This document shows positions 1-6,316 of a stretch of 14,163 nucleotides of DNA, in pieces. The translations under genes and the position numbers were made by a program. The notes under the pieces were generated by a model. It was not told the DNA's origin, searched no databases, and was given only the letters and a program-made list of their open reading frames with translations. The DNA is from Methanoregula sp. (lineage in GTDB: Archaea; Halobacteriota; Methanomicrobia; Methanomicrobiales; Methanospirillaceae): assembly GCF_002835825.1 (NCBI RefSeq), contig NZ_PIZH01000011.1, positions 1 through 14,163 on the forward strand, written 5' to 3'. Position 1 is the first letter of the stretch; the number at the start of each line of letters is the position of its first letter.

Positions 1-96
1 CAATATCCCGTAAATAATACGGGCCGGGTATGGCAGAGGGTGATTGCCATTACACCGGAGGAGGAGAAATCGCGGTTCCGGGCTAAAAACCGTTAA
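1..96 (+). CDS. 3' end of an unidentified protein-coding gene (partial)
   Basis: Frame 1 is open from the first base to a TAA at 94-96 and encodes the last 31 residues of a protein, ending EEEKSRFRAKNR. The other two forward frames hit stops within the first 15 bases. The tail is charged and hydrophilic. The next gene starts 21 bases later on the same strand, so the two are probably co-transcribed. The fragment is too short to assign a family. Confidence 0.5.
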   Translation, partial: QYPVNNTGRVWQRVIAITPEEEKSRFRAKNR

Positions 97-117
97 GCAG
101 ATGAAGGGAACGGGACA

Positions 118-576
118 ATGAAGACTATGGACCGGAAATTCCTGTTCCTGGCTATAGCCGGGATCATCCTCACGATAGTTGCGTCACTCATCAGTATCTA
201 TGCCGGCGGTGTTGTCCTTGTCCTTGTTGCAGTCATTGCCATGTCCCTCTTCATCATGCAGGATACAAGGAACCTGCCTGATGTGGTTGTTGAACTCAGG
301 GATGACGCAAAAGGGATTATTATCCGGAATTCCGGAAATGCCGATGCCGTGAACATCCATGTTTCGCTTGTCCCGGTCAATATTGAATACCGTATCCAGG
401 CACTTGCGGCCGACCAGGTCAACGAGTACCCGCTGGAATCAATGCTTGCAGAGGCAAAGGCTGTTGCAACATTCGAGAACGTGATGGGGGGGGCCTTCCA
501 ACGGACGTATGATCTCTCGGCCCGGGGTTCGTATGACCCCCTCAGGCCGATGATCCCGCTCTTCCGTCACAAGTGA
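118..576 (+). CDS. Small two-TM membrane protein of unknown function
   Basis: This 152-residue protein is not one I recognise. A short basic N-terminus (MKTMDRK) is followed by two closely spaced hydrophobic helices at about residues 8-29 and 31-48. The two form a hairpin, so both termini should be cytoplasmic. The remaining ~100 residues are soluble. They contain a stretch around 'IIIRNSGNADAVNIHVSL' that resembles the beta-sandwich of CARDB/Ig-like domains (weak, by eye only). The start at 118 is supported by AAGGGA at 104-109, 8 nt upstream; ATG at 127 is an alternative. It lies 21 nt after the preceding gene and probably shares its transcript. It converges on the kinase gene ending at 620, with only 43 nt between. 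Confidence 0.75.
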   Translation: MKTMDRKFLFLAIAGIILTIVASLISIYAGGVVLVLVAVIAMSLFIMQDTRNLPDVVVELRDDAKGIIIRNSGNADAVNIHVSLVPVNIEYRIQALAADQVNEYPLESMLAEAKAVATFENVMGGAFQRTYDLSARGSYDPLRPMIPLFRHK

Positions 577-596
577 CCTGGACGATCCACGACCCA

Positions 597-612
597 TTTT
601 CACTCCTGTTTT
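597..612 (+). terminator. Possible T-rich terminator in the convergent gap
   Basis: Two TTTT tracts (597-600 and 609-612) lie in a pyrimidine-rich stretch just after the stop of the forward gene. Archaeal transcription often stops at oligo-T tracts without a hairpin. The runs are short, so this is weak. No matching T-run is visible for the opposing gene that ends at 620. Confidence 0.25.
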
Positions 613-619
613 GCTGCTG

Positions 620-2512
620 TCAGAGCCCGGCTTTCCGCTGCATGGGGAGCACCTCGGCCCCCTCGAGATTACCGGCAGCCCACGTGTATCGTTCGCGGAT
701 TGCCGGGGGGAGCAGGGTTTCGGGTATGGGTTCAAAGCCGTACTGTCGATAGAACCCCTCCAGGTGGCGGACCGCGTACATGAAGAGGTCGTCATTATGG
801 CAGGCCTCCACCAGTGCACCAACAGCGATGCGGGAGTACCCGTTCTTCCGGAATTGTGCCGGTGTAAAGACACCGTCCACCTCAAGCCCGTCCGGGTGCC
901 GACGGCAGCGGGCTATGGACACCAGTTTTCCGGAATGGAAGACGCCGAAAATACGGTCCACCGTAGGATCGCCAGTGGTATCATGGTACTCCTTCCAGAC
1001 TTCATCGGCAAGGGAGAATTCATCTGCCCGCAATTCCCGTCCCACCGGGACTCCATTCTCCTCTGTCGTGGGAGAGATGTGGCGCTGCGAGGTTCCGGTC
1101 CCGGTGGCAGAGTTTTCTACCCGATACCCTTCCGATGGAACCAGGATCTCAAACCGCGCACCTTTGCGGTACTCCCCGGTCTCGCGGATAGCCATGCCGG
1201 TCAGGGAGACAATTTCCGCTGCAAGGAAAAGTCCCCTGCCATAACTGTCCTTGCGCTGTACGAAGAGTCCGTCTTTCTCATTCTCCGGAATGCCGGTCCC
1301 GTTGTCCTCGATGATGATGGCACAGCCCTCGTTACGGACCTGGTACGTGATGACGATCCTCGTTGCGCGCGTTGACTCTTTTAACGAGTTGTGGAGGATG
1401 TGGTAGAAGACCGTGGGCAGGTGCGGGTCCGAGAAGACGCAGAGCCTGCCGGTCCATGCATGGAACGTCACGTTCCTGAACTCAAGGCGGTCTGCTGCTG
1501 TAGCAACCGCATTCTGCACAGAAATCCATGACGGGGGCGTCCCGCCTATATCGCGAAATTCGCGGGAGATGTCGATCTGCCGTGTTATTCCGTCAGCAGC
1601 CAGTTTGAGGTCGCCGATGTACGCAATAATCTCGGGGTCAGAGAACTTCATGACGCCAAACCGGAGCTGGCCGTAAAGGACAGCAAGCTTACGGGAGATA
1701 TCATGCCGCAGGATGCCGGCAAGCGTATTGAGCCGGTGGCTGGTCTTCTCCAGCGCGGATGCGGTCATAACCCGGTCGGTGATATCCCGGATGGACTCGA
1801 TGGCTCCGGCTACGTTCCCGTTTGCATCCAGGAGTGGAGAAGCGGAGAAGCGGAGGTGCATGCCCCGGTCCCCCTGCATGTGCGGGAGAAAGATCTCTGA
1901 TACCAGTGTCCCGGATTCATTTCTTACCTGGGGATATTTCCTGGGGATCCCGCTCCCGTCACTGATGATCAGGCCGGCGAGCATCGGGCGGCGATCGCCA
2001 TAAAACGCAAGTGCGTACTCGTAGTTGCCGCGGTTCAGCATCGAGGCTTTCGACCGTCCTGTCATGGTCTCCAGTGCACGGTTCCAGGCAATGATCCTGC
2101 CCTCCTTGTCGATCGCGAAGGTTGCATCGGGCAAAAACTCGATGATATCGTGGAGCTGCTGTTCGGACTGTGCCAGGTTCCATGACAAAAACGAGACGAT
2201 ACACCCGACAAGCACGAGGATTGCGCACCGTGCAAAGGTAGCAAAACCGAGCACGAGATCGACCGGGGCAAAGAGAGTTATCTCCAGTGCAAAGATAAGG
2301 GCAACACTAAGGGAAAACGGGAGGCCGCGGCGGGGATACCAGTAGGAAGCAAGGATGATGGGGAAATAGAGGAGGTGGGAGAGGACTGCCGTGAGCCCGG
2401 CAAGGATGCCAAAGAGGTTAATGGCAAGGGTACACGCGGTGACTATCGCGAGCAGGATGATGCGGTCTTTTCGGGGGGGATGGGTGATGACAGACAGGTT
2501 CGGGACGTTCAT
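620..2512 (-). CDS. Membrane PAS sensor histidine kinase fused to a C-terminal GNAT acetyltransferase-like domain
   Basis: This 630-residue protein has four parts. (1) Residues ~17-111 hold about four hydrophobic helices, including the 'HLLYFPIILASYWYPRRG' type of sensor region. (2) A PAS domain spans ~117-250, ending in the usual 'SIRDITDR'. (3) A kinase core has phospho-acceptor His270 in 'LRHDIS', an N-box around Asn375, a G1 loop 'EDNGTGIP' (402-409) and a G2 loop 'GRGL' (425-428). (4) After a Ser/Thr-rich linker (~460-487), residues ~488-625 look like a GNAT N-acetyltransferase. The acetyl-CoA loop is 'RKNGYS' (555-560), followed by a helix, and 'FYRQYGFEPIP' (587-597) matches the GNAT C-terminal motif. 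The substrate is unknown. It is the last gene of the chemosensory cluster. The only start in this frame after the upstream TAG is the ATG at 2512, with AGGA 10 nt upstream. The kinase assignment is secure and the GNAT assignment likely; a signalling link between the two domains is inferred. Confidence 0.9.
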   Translation of the reverse strand: MNVPNLSVITHPPRKDRIILLAIVTACTLAINLFGILAGLTAVLSHLLYFPIILASYWYPRRGLPFSLSVALIFALEITLFAPVDLVLGFATFARCAILVLVGCIVSFLSWNLAQSEQQLHDIIEFLPDATFAIDKEGRIIAWNRALETMTGRSKASMLNRGNYEYALAFYGDRRPMLAGLIISDGSGIPRKYPQVRNESGTLVSEIFLPHMQGDRGMHLRFSASPLLDANGNVAGAIESIRDITDRVMTASALEKTSHRLNTLAGILRHDISRKLAVLYGQLRFGVMKFSDPEIIAYIGDLKLAADGITRQIDISREFRDIGGTPPSWISVQNAVATAADRLEFRNVTFHAWTGRLCVFSDPHLPTVFYHILHNSLKESTRATRIVITYQVRNEGCAIIIEDNGTGIPENEKDGLFVQRKDSYGRGLFLAAEIVSLTGMAIRETGEYRKGARFEILVPSEGYRVENSATGTGTSQRHISPTTEENGVPVGRELRADEFSLADEVWKEYHDTTGDPTVDRIFGVFHSGKLVSIARCRRHPDGLEVDGVFTPAQFRKNGYSRIAVGALVEACHNDDLFMYAVRHLEGFYRQYGFEPIPETLLPPAIRERYTWAAGNLEGAEVLPMQRKAGL

Positions 2513-2539
2513 TTCTTTGAGATCCTGTAAACGTAACTT

Positions 2540-2575
2540 CAGGTGCAGATTCAGCTGTTTGCGGGCAGGTGCAGA
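2540..2575. repeat. Perfect 10-bp direct repeat CAGGTGCAGA in the gap between the two kinase genes
   Basis: CAGGTGCAGA occurs at 2540-2549 and again at 2566-2575, a start-to-start distance of 26 bp. Both copies lie in the 78-nt non-coding gap just upstream of the PAS-kinase-GNAT start. They could be paired protein-binding sites or a remnant of duplication. No TATA box is obvious beside them. Confidence 0.45.
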
Positions 2576-2590
2576 CCCCGGAGAGGGGGG

Positions 2591-3913
2591 CTATGCGGGT
2601 GCGGGATCATGATTGCGGATAACTTGTTCCGGGCAGTGGATCTCGAAGCGGGCACCGGAGCCGCTCGTCCCGGTTTCGGATATGGTGATTCCGGTGATGG
2701 CCAATATTTCCCGGGCGAGAAAGAGACCAAGGCCCATGGTCATGCCGTGTTCGTACGTGAATATCGACTCCTTTCGTCCATCAGGGATGCCGACACCATC
2801 GTCTTCGCAGATGATAGTTGACCCGGATGATGTCTTTTCCATGCTGACGCGGAGCAGAGTCACCTTCTCACCATATTTTACCGAATTTTCCATCAGGTTG
2901 GAGAACACCTTGCCGATGAGCGGATCGGCATAAATCTCGGTTCCGGCAGGGACCTCGTTTTTGACCTTCAGGTTGCCGGGAACCTTCTCTTCGGCTGCGG
3001 CATCGACGAGGGTACGGACATCCTGCCATTGGGGTGATTTGACCCCCACTTTCTGGTAGTCTCCGGTAAATTTTACAGAGTTGAGAGTACATGTCCCTAT
3101 CTGGGCTGCAGCGGAGACATACTCCCATGCCTTATTCAGATCCGTATCTTTCAGCCTGAGTGCATATTCGAGAGATTCGTTCTGGGTCGTGAGCTGGTTT
3201 ACCACGTCATGCCGGGTGATACTGGCCATCAGGTTCAGTTTCTTGTTGGCCTCGTCGAGTGCTTTTTCGACCCTCCTCCGTTCGGTGTTTTCGGCTTCAA
3301 GCCGGGCATTTGATTCTTTCAGGTCATCGACTGCACCATGGAGTTGTTCATTCATGGCGTTGAGCTGTTCGCGCGCCTCTTCGAGTTCGGAATTCCTCCT
3401 CACCGCGACTTCATACGTGGAGAGAAGGATTCGCATAATCCGGAGCCTGCTCGCCGCGATCCGGTGGGTCTTTCCTGCATGAGAGATGTCAAGGGGGAAT
3501 GGGACTCCTTCCGGATCCGGCTGGCCGATCGCTTCAAGGATGCCGGTGATGCGGGCCCGGATATAGTCCGGGTCATAGGGTTTGACGATGAAATCATCAG
3601 CCCCGCACCCGAGACCGCGGATCACGTCAGCAGGATCAAAGAGCTGGGAGACGAGGATGACCGGGATCCCCCTTGTTTTTTCATCCTCACGGATCCTTTT
3701 ACAGAGTTCATATCCGTCCATCTCGGGCATGACGATATCCGAGAGGATCATCGTGGGGAGGAAGCTTTTGACACTCTCAAGTGCGTCCCTGCCATTCTCT
3801 GCCAGCAGGACCCGGTATCCTTCGGTTTCGAGGATGTGGCGAAGGTATTCCGCCTGTGTGCGGCTGTCTTCCACGATCAGGATCTTTACCGTTTTTTTCG
3901 CGATCTGCTCCAT
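2591..3913 (-). CDS. Response regulator-histidine kinase (REC, coiled coil, HisKA-like/HATPase)
   Basis: This soluble 440-residue protein begins with a receiver domain (residues ~8-127): acidic pair Glu15/Asp16, phospho-acceptor Asp59 in 'LSDIVMPEMDG' and conserved Lys111 in 'VKPYD'. A linker ('DISHAGKTHRI', ~142-152) and a helix lead into a coiled coil (~175-228). The kinase module follows: His235 in 'ITRHDVVNQL', an N-box 'NLMENS', G1 'EDDGVGIP' and G2 'GLGLFLA'. There are no membrane segments, so it probably receives its input as a phosphoryl group on Asp59, plausibly from the upstream CheA. The ATG follows the CheA stop by 3 nt in the same frame (TAA-ATC-ATG), which suggests translational coupling. 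The nearest purine-rich signal, GGGAG, is 14 nt upstream. The stop is TAG, and the frame stays open from there to the next gene. Confidence 0.92.
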   Translation of the reverse strand: MEQIAKKTVKILIVEDSRTQAEYLRHILETEGYRVLLAENGRDALESVKSFLPTMILSDIVMPEMDGYELCKRIREDEKTRGIPVILVSQLFDPADVIRGLGCGADDFIVKPYDPDYIRARITGILEAIGQPDPEGVPFPLDISHAGKTHRIAASRLRIMRILLSTYEVAVRRNSELEEAREQLNAMNEQLHGAVDDLKESNARLEAENTERRRVEKALDEANKKLNLMASITRHDVVNQLTTQNESLEYALRLKDTDLNKAWEYVSAAAQIGTCTLNSVKFTGDYQKVGVKSPQWQDVRTLVDAAAEEKVPGNLKVKNEVPAGTEIYADPLIGKVFSNLMENSVKYGEKVTLLRVSMEKTSSGSTIICEDDGVGIPDGRKESIFTYEHGMTMGLGLFLAREILAITGITISETGTSGSGARFEIHCPEQVIRNHDPAPA

Positions 3914-3916
3914 GAT

Positions 3917-6304
3917 TTACCGTCTGGCTCCCAAACGCCCCTGCGGTCTTTTTGTCCAAATTAAGTTCCTGACGACTGCAAGCAGGGCGCTTTTCTCAAA
4001 ACTGCTTTTGACAATATACGCATCTGCGCCGACAGCAATCCCGTGCTTCTGGTCTTCTGCGGAATCCAGCGAGGTCACCAGCACGACCGGAAGGGACTGG
4101 AGTTTTGGATCGCTCCGTATCTTCTCTGTCAGTACAAACCCGTTCATGCGGGGCATGTCAACATCCGATACGACAATATCTACCTGATGCTCTTTAAGAA
4201 TTGCGAAAGCCGCCATTCCGTCAGTGGCGGTCATCACCCGGTATCTCTCGCGCTCCAGGAGCATCTGGAGGAAAGCCCGCGAGGTTACTGAGTCTTCGAC
4301 AACAAGGACAATGGGTGCAGGTTCGCCTTTCTGTAACGGGGCTGCCCCGCGGGTGCTGATCCTGAGAGACTCCTGGATCAGTTCGGGAGGATCGAGCACA
4401 AGTGCAAGCGTCCCGTCACCAAGGATCGTTGCTCCGGCAATACGGCGTACCCTCCGGAGCTGGCTTCCGAGCGGCCGGACAACAATCTCCTGGACATGCA
4501 TAATCTCATCCACCTGGCATGCGACCTGGCCGGCACCGTAGGCGATGACGATGAGGGAGACAGGAGTATCTTTGCCGGTTGGCAGGCGGGATACCGGGAC
4601 ATCAAGGACATCGGATAGTTTTACGATGCCGATATCCTGTTCATCTACCCTGATGTACTGGCGCCTGCCACGGGTGAAGATGGTATCGGGTTTTATCCGT
4701 AAGACCTGCTGTACCTGCTGCATGGGGATAACATAGACCTGGCTGCCGGAACGGACCACAACGCCACGGAAGGTCACAAGACGGACCGGGATCCGCAGGG
4801 TGATTGTTGTTCCCTTCCCGTGTTCGGACGCGATGGTCACATACCCGCCAAGACGGGTAATGGTATCTTCCACAATGGCAAGGCCAAGCCCCCTCCCGGA
4901 GACTTCTGTTATGATAGGGCTTGTCGAAAAGCCGGAACGGAAGATGAGCCAGACTGCCTCAGCATTGGTAAGCCGTGCCTCTTCCTGCTCGGATATAAGG
5001 CCGATCCTGACCGCAGCTTTACGGATTTCACTCCCGTCTATCCCTTTCCCATCGTCCGATACCTCGATGTCAACTTTCCCTCCGGAGACAAGGACAACGC
5101 GGATTCGAACCGTTCCCCTGATGGCTTTATTATGCAGCGCCCGTAAATCGGGGTATTCGATCCCGTGGTCGATGCTGTTGTAGATCAGGTGCATCAGCGG
5201 ATCCTTGAGACTGTCGAGGATCCGGCGATCTACTTCGATCTCCCCGCCTTCGATCACCAGTTCAACCTGTTTTCCGGTAGTACGGGAATATTCCCTCACA
5301 AGGCCATGGAACGGTGCAAGGACGCTTGATACCGGCAGGAGAACCGCATCATGGATAAGTTCGGAGATCTCTAAGGTGCTGGCTTCAAGCGCAGCCCGGT
5401 CCCGGTCTGTTGCGCGAATAAATTCGGTGAGATCATGCTGGAGATAGGTGACGAACTCGCGGTCATAGTCCAGGAATTCCACCAGCCGCTGGAGTGGCAG
5501 GACGAGATCTGCCGGCAGATCTGCCTTGCCTGAACCGAACGACCGCTCGCGGATACGGTGGATATCCGTGGAGATGGCGGCCTGGTTCCACCGCCAGATG
5601 GTGAACCGTGCCAGCCACTCCTCCAGTTCCCGCATGCGGTGGGTAATGAAAAGGCGGGTTGTGAGAAGGTCATCCGAACCCGCGATGAGCCGGTCGAGTT
5701 TGTGTGCCGCAATGCGGACCGTTGCACCGTCTCCCTCCGGTCGACTTGCTCCTGTGGAGAGCACAGGAGGTTTCCGGATATCCCCCTGGTCCCTCTCCGG
5801 CAGGGAGGGATTAACCCCCGGCATATCAGCCGTGGAACGCACAGGAGGACCTCCCGGGTGCTTCTCCAATTCCTGTTTTTGCTGAGTCGCGGTGTCGCCG
5901 GGAGATGATTCTTTCCGCGTAAGGGAACGGAGTGACGAAACAATATCGGTAACCGGGGTAACGGGTTGTCCGGCCCCGTCCAGGATGCCCTGGACCACCC
6001 TGGCGGCCTGGTGGAAAATATCAAAATCGTCTGCATCGGGGACATACGTCCCTTTTTTCATGCGGGAGAAGATGTTCTCCAGATTCTGGCAGACGGACTC
6101 GATCTCCTTTTGTCCCACCGCCCGGGCCGCACCCTTGAGGCTGTGGGTTGTCCGGTAAATCCGCTCGACCGTTGCACTTTCCGGTACGGGGGGCGCTTTC
6201 TCCAGCTCGAGGAGTATTGCGACGATAACGTCCAGGTGTTCCCGCGCTTCCTCGCGGAACGTGGCAAGGAGTCTTTTTGTGAATTCAGCATCCGTTCCTT
6301 TCAT
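3917..6304 (-). CDS. cheA: Hybrid chemotaxis-type kinase CheA with C-terminal receiver
   Basis: The protein has 795 residues. An Hpt (P1) domain with phospho-acceptor His54 in 'THSLKGAARA' is followed by a long Pro/Ser-rich linker (~112-195) with no recognisable P2 domain. Next comes an extended helical region (~196-345) in the position of the P3 dimerisation domain but longer than usual. The HATPase domain (~350-505) has N-box 'HLIYNSIDHGIE' (Asn376), G1 'SDDGKGI' and G2 'GRGLGL'. A CheW-like P5 domain spans ~506-645. A receiver (~664-785) has acidic pair Glu670/Asp671, phospho-acceptor Asp714 and Lys766. This architecture is like FrzE/WspE-type hybrid CheA proteins rather than the classic motility CheA. 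It starts 12 nt after the receptor gene with no clear Shine-Dalgarno, so coupling is likely. His54 can pass phosphate to its own Asp714 or to the neighbouring REC-kinase. Confidence 0.95.
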   Translation of the reverse strand: MKGTDAEFTKRLLATFREEAREHLDVIVAILLELEKAPPVPESATVERIYRTTHSLKGAARAVGQKEIESVCQNLENIFSRMKKGTYVPDADDFDIFHQAARVVQGILDGAGQPVTPVTDIVSSLRSLTRKESSPGDTATQQKQELEKHPGGPPVRSTADMPGVNPSLPERDQGDIRKPPVLSTGASRPEGDGATVRIAAHKLDRLIAGSDDLLTTRLFITHRMRELEEWLARFTIWRWNQAAISTDIHRIRERSFGSGKADLPADLVLPLQRLVEFLDYDREFVTYLQHDLTEFIRATDRDRAALEASTLEISELIHDAVLLPVSSVLAPFHGLVREYSRTTGKQVELVIEGGEIEVDRRILDSLKDPLMHLIYNSIDHGIEYPDLRALHNKAIRGTVRIRVVLVSGGKVDIEVSDDGKGIDGSEIRKAAVRIGLISEQEEARLTNAEAVWLIFRSGFSTSPIITEVSGRGLGLAIVEDTITRLGGYVTIASEHGKGTTITLRIPVRLVTFRGVVVRSGSQVYVIPMQQVQQVLRIKPDTIFTRGRRQYIRVDEQDIGIVKLSDVLDVPVSRLPTGKDTPVSLIVIAYGAGQVACQVDEIMHVQEIVVRPLGSQLRRVRRIAGATILGDGTLALVLDPPELIQESLRISTRGAAPLQKGEPAPIVLVVEDSVTSRAFLQMLLERERYRVMTATDGMAAFAILKEHQVDIVVSDVDMPRMNGFVLTEKIRSDPKLQSLPVVLVTSLDSAEDQKHGIAVGADAYIVKSSFEKSALLAVVRNLIWTKRPQGRLGARR
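5754..5848 (-). repeat. Short imperfect duplication within the CheA linker
   Basis: GTGGAGAGCACAGGAGG (5754-5770) and GTGGAACGCACAGGAGG (5832-5848) differ at two positions and start exactly 78 bp (26 codons) apart. In the protein they encode the two 'PPVxST' motifs of the low-complexity P1-P3 linker (near residues 153-158 and 179-184). An in-frame internal duplication is the likely origin. Confidence 0.45.
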
Positions 6305-6316
6305 GGAAGGCGCACT

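Noticed and set aside
611..1375. 254-codon open frame on the + strand opposite the kinase-GNAT region
   Set aside because: It is antisense to a well-supported domain with recognisable motifs, has no family features and no ribosome-binding site. High GC third positions create such shadows.
2591..2593. TAG as a pyrrolysine codon
   Set aside because: surE in the same window ends in TAG at normal family length, and I see no pyl genes or context. A point-mutation or chance explanation is simpler.
5371..6045. 224-codon frame on the minus strand inside cheA
   Set aside because: It overlaps the CheA linker and P3 region in another frame, and its sequence is rich in Ser/Arg/Pro with no motif. CheA coding is unambiguous.
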